A stretch of 64,000 nt of DNA. Source: Dermanyssus gallinae (lineage: Eukaryota > Arthropoda > Arachnida > Mesostigmata > Dermanyssidae). The notes beneath the pieces are model-generated. The model saw nothing but the letters and a program-made list of their open reading frames with translations, ran no database searches and was not told the origin of the DNA. Every line of letters starts with the position of its first letter. Positions within the stretch are counted from its first letter, which is position 1. The stretch covers positions 811,501 to 875,500 of the forward strand of contig QVRM01001369.1 of the NCBI GenBank assembly GCA_003439945.1, written 5' to 3'. Shown piece by piece: positions 48,053 to 59,320 of this stretch. The translations under genes were made by a program, and so were the position numbers.

Positions 48053-48077
48053 GGCGGGAGTAACTATGACTCTCTTA
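48053..48077 (+). rRNA. 25 nt of 28S rRNA ending at the R2 site (fragment)
   Basis: The sequence beginning GGCGGGAGTAACTATGACTC and ending TCTTA is identical to the universally conserved 28S stretch just upstream of the R2 retrotransposon insertion point (28S continues AGG|TAGCC). Similarity to 28S stops abruptly on both sides, so this is not an rDNA unit but a 28S flank carried with other sequence. Confidence 0.85.
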
Positions 48078-48478
48078 CCGGCCTTGGTCCGCTGGTGCGT
48101 GACTGCCACGCGCTGCGGGGACCTTCACTGGCCCACTTGTAAGTCAGTCAGACGGTACAAACTCCCGAAACCGACACTCCCGTGTTTTAAGAACTAACCG
48201 GGGGGCAAGGCATACGATAGATTTGGGTGTCAACGAATTTATATTGTCATCCTGTCGTGGCCCATTCGAGGGCTGTTAAGGCTACTGCCAATACGGGGGA
48301 CTCGTGCTGCATTGAAGTCCCCCGGGCTGGACGGTTAACGCCCCGAGTGACACTCGGTGGTACCGTCCGGGACGCCTGCTGCCTTGGCTTAATAGGCAAA
48401 ATGAGCGAGAAGTGGCCACACGAACGCAGACCACCGGTCGAGAGGGCCTTCTGGCCCCGTATTTTACGGGGAACTGCA
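48053..48478 (+). mobile_element. R2-like short structured derivative (candidate)
   Basis: A GC-rich block of about 425 bp in AT-rich surroundings. It begins with 25 nt of 28S up to the R2 target (3 nt short of the nick), then shows a string of hairpins: 48086-48123 (GGTCC/GGACC around GCGTG/CACGC), 48295-48323 (GGGGGACT/AGTCCCCC), 48329-48368 (GGACGGT/ACCGTCC enclosing CCGAG/CTCGG), 48455-48471 (CCCCGTA/TACGGGG). GGGAGT within the 28S part can pair with ACTCCC at 48161-48166 or 48175-48180, as a first stem of an HDV-like R2 ribozyme would. No R2 protein is encoded, so an internally deleted derivative is likeliest. The right boundary is estimated from base composition. Confidence 0.5.
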
Positions 48479-48880
48479 TTTATATACACACACAGAAACT
48501 GGAATCGCCATCGTAGAAAAAAAATGTATTGACTTCCAATTATGGATTTTTTTGTTAATCCGCCAGGAGAAGAATTAAGCACTGGTATGATATTAGTTTG
48601 ATACAACAACTTTAGTAAATCAGTTTCGGCACTAAATTAGAAAGGGGTGAGACTTACATTTAATTTGTATCAACGGGTTACATATATGGTTAGAATGTGA
48701 TTTGTTGTTGAAATTAAAAAAATGAGGAGTGTTAACAAAGTAGACTAGAGACTGGAGACTATTTCCACAATAGTAAATTTAAGACACTGATGTTTCTGAT
48801 GAAGGCGCGAAGACTGTATGCTTATAAATAAATATTGCAAATAATTAGTGTTTTTAAATATATATTCTAACTGTATCTAT

Positions 48881-48956
<76 letters not shown>

Positions 48957-49598
48957 CTACGCACATGCATATATAATCAGCTCAACGATCGCAACCAGAT
49001 CGTCAAACCTAATAGTTGTAACCGGCCAGGCTTGATGTATTCAACGTATGTAGTTAATGGTGTTCAATATTTATGATTACTGCACAGGAAAATACGGCAA
49101 TGTATGTGTCTGTGTGAGTGTGTGTGTGCCGCCGATGTATTCGCATATCGCGTCTTGTATGTTAGGGATCGATCGAGCCCCGCAGTTAGAACAGCTCCTC
49201 AAATCCAGCGCAGTGACGATGGGAAACGACGAGACACGGCATGCTGATCACGTATTCGTGACATTCTTCGACGAGAACATACTTGGCTATCGGTCATGCT
49301 GTAACCTAGCTAGTAGGCCTATTCTGTCCGCTTTCTGTCTGCTGTTCGGGTTTGCCTGTATTTCGGCTCGCAATAGCAACCCGGTAGAAACGACCACGCT
49401 TGCGTTCGCCTTTGCAACAGATATATAGATAGATACAATATCTGTATACGGTTCTATCACGGTTCTTATATTCGAGTCAACGGAACTGCTTTAACGCATT
49501 GTTGCAGGTGATATAAATTACACTGATGCCCGCTGTACACGCCATAACATCGGCGGGTGTGCGTAAATGCATTTTCCACCTCTAGAAAAAAATATATA
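48479..49598. other. Intergenic AT-rich sequence
   Basis: Holds the (TA)n array at 48882-48955. Otherwise nothing recognised. Confidence 0.5.
48882..48955. repeat. (TA)n microsatellite
   Basis: About 74 bp of pure TA. Confidence 0.95.
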
Positions 49599-50340
49599 TT
49601 ACCGGGACACGGAAGCGGTCACCGCGGCCTTCAGGATGCTCGGAAAACATTGCAGTCCTATTCGAATTTTGTCCTCTATGTGTCTTGAGAAGTTTTTACC
49701 TCGAAAAGAGAACATGGCTTCCAAGTAAGATAATTGTAAGACGAATTCTAGAGCTTTTGAATTTAAACGAAGTTTGTCACGTTTCACTAATTGGCTGCGG
49801 AAGTATAACACAAAGTCATCAACCTGCATACGCTAAGCAGCACCGAAAATAGTGTGGGCTAAGGTTATCGCTTTGGGTAATAACAATAAACTGTATGATG
49901 GCCGTCTGTTCAACATCTCTATCGTCTATGATGACTTGTCCTTCCTGTAAAATGTCTTTTGAACATTCCAGCATATTTAATAAAATCCAGCAAAATGCAG
50001 ATTTGTCAAGTATAATCATTCGTGCCATTGCATCAAAGGCCACGTTGAAGTCTACAAATACGGAAAAGTAATAAGACTCTCTTAATGGAAGGGCGCGTTG
50101 TATAGAATTCCGAAGCACTGCACATGCTATCATTGCTGGCCGGCCTCTTCCGAAGCCATGTTGTTGCAGCTTTCTGCTCTACTCAAAGCAAAACCGAATT
50201 TTTCTTTTATCGACGGGTTAGGATGGCCGACAGAAGTTTGTAGATTGCACTCTTCTTGGCGATACCTCGGCAAGATGATGGAACCTACGGATCCCCCTTT
50301 CTTTCAGGCTTCTGGGCTTTATTGACGCGCGTTTGTGCCA
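49599..50340 (-). pseudogene. LINE reverse transcriptase relic
   Basis: Minus-strand blocks in order with frame changes: KGDP, stop, VPSSCRGIAKKSAIYKLLSA (about 50305-50235), HGFGRGRPAMIACAVLRNSI (about 50165-50105), FSVFVDFNVAFDAMARMI with the first catalytic Asp (about 50070-50015), a damaged catalytic box QVDDFVLYF (about 49828-49800), and LQLSYLEAMFSF...FSRHIEDKI (about 49735-49660). The last block resembles the equivalent part of the LINE at 2050-3584, so they may be relatives. Confidence 0.75.
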
Positions 50341-50863
50341 CACTGATATTACTACAACTTGGAGCAGATATAGCACTGGCAAATATTTGACGGAATTAAG
50401 CATCAATATTCATCATGTGCGATCATCACTATTTTTTACGCAGTAACGCGCCTATCTCCAAACCCTGAAATAAAGTTAAAAAGGGCGAGATTAAGATTGC
50501 GACTTATCCCGGTCAATCCGACATATAAAGATTGTTGCTAAGTTGACGAGGCCATTACCGGTAGGTGCTACCTTGCACCAAACGCCAAAGTCATATTTTG
50601 TACCGCCTTGTATATATTATTACACGGGTCAGCATTCGTAGCAACTAGGTCGATTATAGATAATCCTGATGGGCGACGAAGGTCGAGTATTCAGCTGTAG
50701 ATATAACTCACATACTTCGAGATGCCATTGCATTGACTAGTGGCACCGTTCTTAAGCACCTTGGCTTGTCAAGCCGACAGTTGAAGGCACCACATTCTGT
50801 AGATTCACCATATTGAGGCATAGTTTTGGTTTCTCCAACAATGTCGCTAATGTTTCTAATGGA
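50341..50863. other. Decayed LINE interior, nothing recognised
   Basis: Lies between the RT relic and a possible endonuclease remnant on the same strand; no readable motif. Confidence 0.35.
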
Positions 50864-51257
50864 CTAGGATATATTGCACCTACGTTGATCGGCGTTTCGT
50901 GTAAGGACTACGTTACCTTCTTTGTAGCAGGTCTTTGCGCCAGGGAGCTCGCGATCATTTAACACAGCAACTCCTCCATTTGCTCTACCTTGTTTCTCTG
51001 TTCGTACACCTAGACCGTCGTTGAAAACAACTTTTTTTAAATACACAGGTGACCTCCGTTTAGACCGCTTCCATATTAAAATTAATAATTTTGTCTAGCA
51101 AACCTTGTACAAGATCGGCAACGGCAACCACTGAAGGCTTTGGACCTTTTCGCCGATATACAGAATCTAGAATTAGGCTTCGCGTTTTTAGCAGTACCGC
51201 TAACATACGTTTTATTACGGCATTTAGAGACATGATTCTCGTGTTTGTTTTCACCAC
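50864..51257 (-). pseudogene. Possible LINE upstream region (endonuclease remnant)
   Basis: The minus-strand frame 51046-50864 contains RANGGVAVLNDRELPG, resembling the RGGVAV-type motif of LINE endonucleases, and stands correctly upstream of the RT relic. The frame 51257-51060 just before it has no recognised motif. A weak call, based on one short motif plus position. Confidence 0.35.
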
Positions 51258-52143
51258 GACGAGTTTTTTTCTATCGCTGCTGTCGCTGTTGCTCTCTCAC
51301 CGCTAAGGTCGGGTCCCTTGCCGCTCTTGACCGACTAGGTGGTTAAGATGTTTGACCAACAGAAGGCGGGGTTTAATGGTGATCTACGAAAATGGCCCTT
51401 GCCGGTTGTACGCTGACGCTACCCGACTCACGGACAGGTAGATCGTGCCTGTAGGAGACAGTCAAGTGAATGAAGAAGTGTGTACGTCGCGCTGCAACAG
51501 TACTCACAACCTCTTTGATGACTTGAAGCATCTCAGCATTGCTGAATTCCCTTATACAGGCGATCTTATGGTAAGACTAGCCGACCACCATCACCCATCA
51601 CAAAGCATATTTAACGTCCCGATAATACTTGACCTATGGATTAATCGATCGATTTTGTGCACACTCGAACAATATTGATCGAGCGGAATTAAGGTCACTC
51701 AGGTAGCATCCCCAAAGGGGCACACGATGGCATAAAGCGGCACATAGAAAGAAGTCGGGGAGAAAGGCCGAAACTGGTTCCGTCCGGTTAGCGTTGCTGG
51801 CTGAGTAGTACATGAAGGCAATTAACCTCATATGCGGAAGGAGGCCATTCCCTCGCATCTGCACTTTCTTCTTCTACTTTTCTCTCATCTTCAACCCGTC
51901 TTTCTCGTTCCTTGTTGTGAAGCCACAAATGCGTCACGCGCGACGTTGCTGCTCGTTACGGAGGTAATGGGGGAGCGGCGACCCGCAGAGCCCCACGGGA
52001 CGGCAGCCAGTCCGCGTACTCATTGCATCAACCACCAGATGCCGCAGCCAGTCTCTCCTTCCCTAATAGTGTTTCTGCACAGCTCTGGCTAGAGTAGTGT
52101 TGATAAGCATGCAACCTTTCAGCTCGGCTCAGTATTCTCCCCT

Positions 52144-52212
<69 letters not shown>

Positions 52213-53039
52213 TAGTCCTCGATCGAATCCATCCCTTAAGCTGCAACTGGTCTATTATTCCTCCCCTTGGTAGTCGCAGCGCGGTAGAGTATAGCGAAGC
52301 CGTCGTCGACAAGAAGAGCTCAGTGGAAGGGAAGGAAAAGTGTCTGTCTGCGTGGCGCCGCCCGCTCGCTCAGTCGCACGCTCGGCAGCGAGGCCGGCGA
52401 GCCACAAAGAGCCCGAGGAATAGACGTTCTTTTGGGCCGGACGAATGCATAGACCGACCGACTGACAATGTGTCTCAACTACTAACTACTACACGGACTA
52501 TTTTTGTAACGTATCGATAGCCGCGTTATCGCAAAGCATCACTTCGATTATGTGCTAACTAAACGCCCGTATTTGTCAACTACGTGTATCGCAACATGCG
52601 TGCTCAACATACGCTCACTGGGCTACAATTGTTTGCATCCCTATTTTTGGTAAAATAAATGTATGGTACCCTACTTGCGTAGAGTATGATACTTTTATTT
52701 AACCCATAGTGGGTGTCAGCAATTGTATCCTAGTGGATGTGTGCAGAAGCTACATCAGCTCTACGTCTAGACCGCTTGAGGTATTTATATATGTTTATAT
52801 ATAAAATACATATATACATATGTATGTGTACATATGCCCAGGTCACGCCACACTATAACCTGGCAAAATGTATATATATATATATATCTATATACATATA
52901 TATATAGCCTCGACCGTAACGTCATGATAAGGGAAGCCTGTCGTCTCTGCGGCATATACGACAACAACCTCAGCCTGAGAAAGCAACACTCCCAGATGAA
53001 GCTATGGACACTTAGAACGAGGCTATATCTGTCTCTCTT
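51258..53039. other. Intergenic sequence with (TA)n arrays
   Basis: (TA)n at 52146-52209 and mixed TA/CATA runs at 52790-52907. No gene recognised. Confidence 0.5.
52146..52209. repeat. (TA)n microsatellite
   Basis: About 64 bp of TA. Confidence 0.95.
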
Positions 53040-54650
53040 ATGAAAAAAGCTAGGTACACCCTTGAGGCCGAGAAGAAAACTCGTGCGTCTACTAGTCCTG
53101 AGCAAGAGAAGTCTCCTCCGCTTGACTATGTGTACGAGAGAAACTTACAGTTTTTACTGATGGCAGTAGCTGACATAACAAAAACTAGTCAGCAAATACC
53201 GGACTAGTCGCACATTAATCTCTAAAGCAGTACAAACTATGGTACGAAATATACGCGAAATTTGCCGTAGAGTGCTTGAAGTAGTTTTTGCCTCTACTGG
53301 AACAAAGAGACAGTCCATCGATAAATACCGATCCATTCCAGAGCTCTTTCCTCTCCTGGCACCAGAGGAATCCATAACTGCAGAGACTCAATGCCTTCTC
53401 CTTATAGAGGAGCTAATTGAAACACAATACGCGTACTTCATGTAAAACGAAATGCCGGACTGCAAGATGCATTGTCGCGCCTCAAGGAAAGGAGAGATAT
53501 TTGCAGAATCGGGACATCCTGACAATCGAGTGGATTGAAACTTCAGCTCCAAGACGGGCACCATATGCAAAGGTGGTCCCTCACGTTGAAGGGAATGAAA
53601 ATCAGTTCTCTACTCAGATGCTAAAAGAAGCAGCGACCAGTCTTTGCAGCCCACTTAGGAGCAAAATCATCCAGGCAGCGTCCGTCCCGGCAACCACTAA
53701 AATCACTTTCCTCCAGAAAGCCTTGGAGCAAGCCCTCGTGCAATATTTAGACATTACCCTGAACATCTGAGTCAAAGGCAAAATCAGATAATGTGCCCTA
53801 TGCTGACGCCCTGTGTAATGTAAGGAACCATATTGATTTGGCGACGGCTGGAGTAGACGTCTCCTGGAGTAGGAGCTTTAAGAACAGCTACAGACGAAAT
53901 CCGCTTGATTGTGCTAGGTACTACTCCCGACGACAATAGGAATAATTTCTCTAACAAATAATGGAGAAAGCATCCTCGAACGTGACATCCAGAACAGTCA
54001 TGCAGGCCAAACCTGTCATAATCCAAGTTCTAGTTGAATTCATTGAGCCAAAGGACATTCTCAAAGAGATCACTATAGACCGAGCACCGGAAATGGCAAT
54101 TACCCCGGGGCCCTAACGAAAATCCGGGCAGCGGACTACTTATTTGCAATGCTAACCCCCCTCGGAAGGAAGCTTAAAACAACTACGACATAGACAGTGC
54201 TCACTGTGTCTTAGTTTTAGCCATATGGCTAGGGATTGTACTGCAGCTCGACCAAACCAACCTCGCTGCTTTTAATCCGGAGGGCAAGGACACGTCGAAA
54301 AGACCTCGATGAGTCCGTCAAGCCGATGAACACTTTCAAAGGGCTCTCCAAGGACGGAGCACCGATAATAGCGTTCACACTAGACCCTTAAATAAAACTT
54401 GGGCAGGCAACTACTTATGCATTGCCAAAATGCACTCCGAGGAAGCTCAAAGCCACGTACGACAAAAACATATACATCTTGGTTGGAACAGATGCCGCAT
54501 AGACGAAATGGTCTCGGTACCACACTGCTCATCGTATCTGAGTTTTCTAACCATACGGCTAGAGATGGTACGGCGACTCGGCCAACCTAGCTTTGCTGCT
54601 TCTAATGTGGAAAACAATGACACGCCTTAAAGAGCTGTACGGCCAATGCT
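53040..54650 (+). pseudogene. LINE ORF1 (gag-like) with duplicated zinc-knuckle segment
   Basis: Starts at an ATG (53040) reading MKKARYTLEAEKKTRAST for 55 codons to a TAG, but a frameshift near 53200 carries the similarity on into VQTMVRNIREICRRVLEV (about 53230-53285) and then 53417-53770 (helical, charged). At 54200-54245 a CX2CX4HX4C knuckle is clear: CSLCLSFSHMARDC. It is followed by a damaged second one (C, F, stop, SGGQGH). About 315 bp later, 54500-54620 repeats the same DNA in decayed form. A third half-knuckle CYVCKVDGSAQH lies at about 54650. CCHC knuckles bind nucleic acid and are standard in R1/Jockey/I ORF1. Confidence 0.75.
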
Positions 54651-54689
54651 AGGTGTTATGTATGTAAGGTAGATGGCAGTGCCCAGCAT

Positions 54690-55960
54690 ACCAGTAGCAT
54701 TAGAATACTGCAAATAAACTTCCGCAGAGCCCCTAGAGAATATTGTCTGGCGCTCAAATGTGCGGCTAAAAATAACATAGGAATTCCACTACTTTCCGAG
54801 AGCCCTAAAACAGAGCTTTCTTAGCCTAGACCCCACGCTGGCAACAAGTTAATCAAGATATTGTCCACCTCAAGAGGCCTGCCAAGAGTCCAGTTTATGC
54901 TCACATCTTAAGATAGCCAATCCCCCCCCCCCGTTGGTATTGACGGAATATCGGATCCATATCGCCGAAAAGCGAATGATCTGCTACCGTTTGCGATGAG
55001 TATGCACGCGGCGCAGAGCAAAGCACCGCCCAGAAGTTTCTTATATATATAGGAAGAGTACACAGAGGCTCGAAGATATTTACATAAGGATCAAAAATAG
55101 TAAAATAGACAACTGAAACTCATTATGCAAAGAAGTCAAAGAGAACTTTTGGGTCATACTTATCGTACGTAACAAAATGGGCCACGCACAGCGGTCACTA
55201 CCAGCAGAAGTAGCCCGACCGACTATAGCTGCCTTCCTCCCGCAAAGCCCCCGGCCACAGCTGGTGCTCTTTAAAGAACCTTCAGACCTAACCTTTGAGC
55301 CAATCTCAACCGAAAACATTGGAATCGTGGCCGAATGCATAAGGTCATACGACCCAAAGGTATTTGAACGCATGATGAATAAAGTGCTCACCTGTGGAGA
55401 CTACACTAAGCCCTGGAAAACAGCGCGTTTGACCCTGTGACTTATACCGAAACTTGGTAAACTAGAAAAAGATCCTCTGCGTATCACCTTATAAGTATGG
55501 CTTCTTACAGGACGGTATGCTTATCCAAAGCAGCTGAGCAAATTATCAACGGGCGGCTAGTAACGCAACTAGAGAACAAGAAGGCGCTGTCGGAAACCTA
55601 GCACAGTTTCCGAGCGTGACACTCCACACATTCGACTATCAGCAAAGTTTTAAGCCTAGCTGAAATACACATATAATAGATAAATACACCCAGGGCAAAC
55701 CGGTCGCATTGCCTGAGCGTTTTTTAGATGTCAAATGCGCGTTAAATACGCTTTCGTGGAAGTTCTTGTAAATAAGAACGGGTTCCTCTACTTACGAGTC
55801 ATCCTAGCGTCGTACCTAAATACCGAATATTTACTTACAAAGGCATGCACTATTCAGTCTGAGCCGCACTGGGATCAGTCCTATAGAAGCTAATCTACGA
55901 GGAAGTACCTAGACTCCTACATCCCTAGCAAGTTAGGGCATATGGAACTAGCAATAAAAA
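54690..55960 (+). pseudogene. LINE ORF2 remnant: endonuclease start and reverse transcriptase
   Basis: SSIRILQINFRRAPREYCLA then LALKCAAKNNIGIPLLSES (about 54690-54810) is the typical start of an R1/Jockey endonuclease; most of that domain is then lost. The EN-RT linker resumes near 55060 (EYTEARRYLHK, MGHAQRSLPAEVARPTIAAF at 55177). RT blocks: WKTARLTL followed by IPKLGKLEKDPLR (55410-55480), RTVCLSKAAEQIINGRLVTQ (about 55515-55570), FLDVKCALNTLSW (about 55720-55760), LYLRVILASYLNTEYLL (about 55785-55840), and a decayed GSVL...IYEEVPRL (about 55870-55920). Frames shift repeatedly. LDVKCALNTLSW corresponds to LDVxNAFNSxxW of R1-like RTs. Confidence 0.82.
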
Positions 55961-56039
55961 ACAATTTAGCCGGGCTATCCTGAACACTGGTTAAATTCAA
56001 TACCCTTAATCTAAAAAAATGGTACAGCCTTAAACACGG

Positions 56040-56190
56040 CTCGCTAACCTACCCACTCGCTCAACCGCTAACAGGCTATGGTGGCCGCGTTCAGCAATAC
56101 CTGCACCGCATCGGTAAAACTGACTATCTTTCATGCTATACGCACTGCGGCCACTCTAGACAAGGGACAAAGGGGACGACTCAATATTAG
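56040..56190 (+). pseudogene. LINE ORF2 C-terminal zinc region
   Basis: PLTGYGGRVQQYLHRIGKTD then YLSCYTHCGHSRQGTKGTT matches the usual LLTGHGxFxxYLHRxG...C..CG..DTxEH ending of R1-type ORF2. It directly follows the truncated RT, so the catalytic FADD block and thumb were deleted between about 55960 and 56040. Confidence 0.7.
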
Positions 56191-56200
56191 TGAGTTTGTG

Positions 56201-56964
56201 AGTTCCACACTACCATGACTTTACCAACGACGCCCGGTGTGCATTATGCACTATTAAAAAACATTATATGTATCTTATAGACGTTGTTATTTATATGTAT
56301 TTATATATATATATATATATATATATAAGATTTAATCATTTTTCGTATATTACAATATGTATGTGAGACACATATTACGGAAGATTAGCGATGCCAATGG
56401 GCCTAGCGGGTGTTTATTGTGACTATCTATGTATATATATATAGTGTACATACGTTTGTATGTGTGAACGTTTATGTATATGTATATTTGGAAACTCCAT
56501 ACACGTTTGAAATAAATGTACGCGTGTAAGTACGCATTTGTACGGGTGTATATGTACATCTGCTATGTATGTGCATCTGTGGCATGCTCTTATTGAACAA
56601 ACCCTTTGCAAATGCGGGGTTGCATTTACTCATTGTGCGTCCGTTGGCTGGCGCACCAGGTGTACCCATAGGCATCGTCGTCGTTGTTAATGTTGTTGTT
56701 GTCGTTGTTGCAACAGCAGCTATTGTAGCTTGTACTAATCAAATTTACTGACATCACCCGATGACGTCATCGCACGTGTATCGTTCGTAGAAGTGACATG
56801 ACCGGCGATTGGTCATGAGGCCGAAGCGTAATTTGCGTTACAGCGAGGCAACGTTAAGACCTGCGCGTTGCATCGTACGGACCTGTTAGTGGACACCCAT
56901 TGACCTCCTTTCCGTCATTGATACTGCCGCTACTACGGCAACCATATACAGACTGAGGGGGAGC

Positions 56965-56995
<31 letters not shown>

Positions 56996-57233
56996 ATTTC
57001 AAACGTGGTTTATTCACGGAACTGCATTTCACAACGCTTAAGTTCTCGGTAAATAAAAAAAATGGTTGAAAAAAGATGAATCAAACAACGAAGCAGATAA
57101 TTACTCTCGACAAAATCCAAGGAGTGCTTTGTATAAGCACTTTACACAAATGGTAATACAGTAGTTAATGATTATCACAAGAACTTCAAAGCAGCAATTG
57201 GTGCGTTTGTTAGAGCACCGAACACTACAGGAG

Positions 57234-57264
<31 letters not shown>

Positions 57265-58948
57265 GCAAGTATATTCCTTTTACCGCACATAGTAAAAGCA
57301 AATATAAGACTTAGTTAACGTAGCCGACGTAAGTTGAGTGCCATGCGCATCCAGCTTGCTGAATATGCTGTTAGTTCTTAAATCAGATTTAACGACAACT
57401 CGTTTGAAATACATCACTTACTAAGCACTAAAAAAGCGTAAATAAGCTCCTTTGGCGAACAGGTTTGGCACTGACACGTGTTTGCTTTGCGACAATGTTA
57501 TCCAACGGTTGATACTCTAGTTGTTTAACGGTAGTTGCGTGGGCATGGAGTGTTTATAATGAATTTGCCGTCGAACGTTGTAGTACTTTACATTCGCAAG
57601 GTCAAGATAGTAGAATAATCATAAGCAGAGTTCAAAACTGCTTGTTCGAAAGCTGGATAGCTTGTAAAAACGGTACTGTCTATAATAAAATTATGTTATT
57701 TACAATAATTATTCGGTTATCTTTGCAAGTTCTTTCTGGGAAAGTTTTTTTGTATTAGAACGTGGGTGCATGCGTGCAAAACGCTTTCATGGAGAAAAAT
57801 ACGTAAGTTATAGGCTTCGGAACAAGTGTGTGTCCTATGCAATCCAAAATACGATGACTCTGTAGAGTTTGCAGAGTAGATTGTGTTTATTTATTTAAAT
57901 AACGTTATCCAATTAGGTGCAAAATTGTATATACTAGGGGAGGCCTCACAACCACACTCGTATTCATATAAACAGTCTCCGTTGATATATATATATATAT
58001 ATACTATAGAGGAAATAAAAAATAAAAATGCAGTCGTAACTCAGCCGATTCCGAAACACGGATTTAAAATTGTTTTTAAAGGGTGATAGAGAACGTGGCA
58101 AAAGTGCAGCTTGCCATTCGTGCGTGAACTCACCATCGTTCACTGGTTATCATCCTCCACATTGAACTCAATAAGAAGTGAATCCATATGATCTCTAGCC
58201 CAGGATCCCTGCCTGGTCAGGAGCTATGACCATTGCAGCGGCTACTCGACACAGTTTGACTCAGACGCGTGGAACGCATCATTACCATCAGCAAGGCGTA
58301 TATATCGACACGCCATCGCTTGTTTATTACATCCTATAGGCACGCCATCGCGCACATGCTGCCGCACCGAGTATAGATCGCCGTTGTTTCGATGGGCTCG
58401 AGACGGCAGAGAGCGTTTAGAACTCCGAGGAACACGATCGGCTCGACAATAAAGTGAGTGAATAGCTCCGAGTTATGATGTCGCCATCACATCATCATGG
58501 TCAGTTAGCAGAAGCAGCGGAGGCAACCACAACGTTGTCAACGTTGGCACGTTACCACAGCGTCGGCCGCAAGGAGGACAATTAAGCCACCAAGCGTCGC
58601 GGAAAGTCGCAGTGCCTTCTAGAAGAGTTTGAAGTTAGTCGAAAAGTGTGGCGCAGACCGTGTTGCAGCCGACACGAATAGCTTACAATGAGAGCCAAGA
58701 GCAAAGCTGGCTGCCGTAATGGGTGCGCGTAACGTTTCGAAATCGAGCTTGCAGTTGCAGCGCTCGAACGTGTGAGCAATTTGTTCTCTAACAAAACGAT
58801 CGGCAAAACGTTTTGCCAGGCGTTCCGTTAGAGGCCAACCGAGAGAAAGACAAGAAAAAGAAAGCCCGAAACATTGATGATAGACCAGTCACAGCCACGA
58901 TACGCTGACTGCGACCAGATCTAAAATCACTACTTAAATATACTTATA

Positions 58949-58950
<2 letters not shown>
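56201..58950. other. Intergenic sequence, no gene seen
   Basis: (TA)n at 56304-56328, 56966-56992, 57240-57265 and 57987-58005, plus the CRE/E-box cluster below. Nothing else recognised. Confidence 0.5.
56762..56817. promoter_or_regulatory. CRE, E-box and CCAAT cluster (candidate)
   Basis: Palindromic CRE TGACGTCA (56762-56769), E-box CACGTG (56773-56778), an inverted pair CATGACC/GGTCATG (56797-56803 and 56811-56817) enclosing ATTGG (inverted CCAAT, 56808-56812). Such dense spacing suggests a promoter or enhancer, but no adjacent gene was recognised. Confidence 0.35.

Positions 58951-59014
<64 letters not shown>
58951..59014. repeat. (TA)n microsatellite
   Basis: About 64 bp of TA. Confidence 0.95.
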
Positions 59015-59018
<4 letters not shown>

Positions 59019-59116
59019 CCCCTGCAGTCTATCGGTAACCTCAACACGATTGCAGCAAAAATGCCCAATCCAGACAGCGTCGTCGTTGTTGTCCAACTCT
59101 TGAGCACACCTCCGTT

Positions 59117-59320
59117 TTGGTGGCGTGATGGGTGCATTCGCCTGCGCCTCGCGACCGGAGGAGACACAGAGGTGCGCCGGTTCGAGCCCCACCGTTGCAC
59201 ATTTGCATTTATGGGGGTCCGTCTATGAAGCAATGCAAAAAGCAGTCCCGTGGACGTTAAATCTTGGCTGAGGGTCAGCCCGAAAAGTTTATTTAAACCC
59301 TGGGCTGTTCGGGTTTTAGA
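59117..59320 (+). mobile_element. tRNA-derived SINE
   Basis: A box TGGCGTGATGGG (59121-59132) and B box GGTTCGAGCCC (59179-59189), then a non-tRNA body including CAGTCCCGTGGACGTTAAAT (about 59244-59263). Different from the 22387/29502 family. The right end is uncertain. Confidence 0.55.

Larger units (their letters stand above)
53040..56200 (+). mobile_element. R1-type LINE relic, internally deleted
   Basis: A plus-strand element with ORF1, start of endonuclease, RT and C-terminal zinc region in canonical order. Many stops and frameshifts, most of the endonuclease missing, and the central RT block with the FADD box missing. Neither end is defined; no TSD or rDNA flank was seen, so no sign of target-specific insertion remains. 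It is the longest transposon remnant in the window. Confidence 0.82.
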
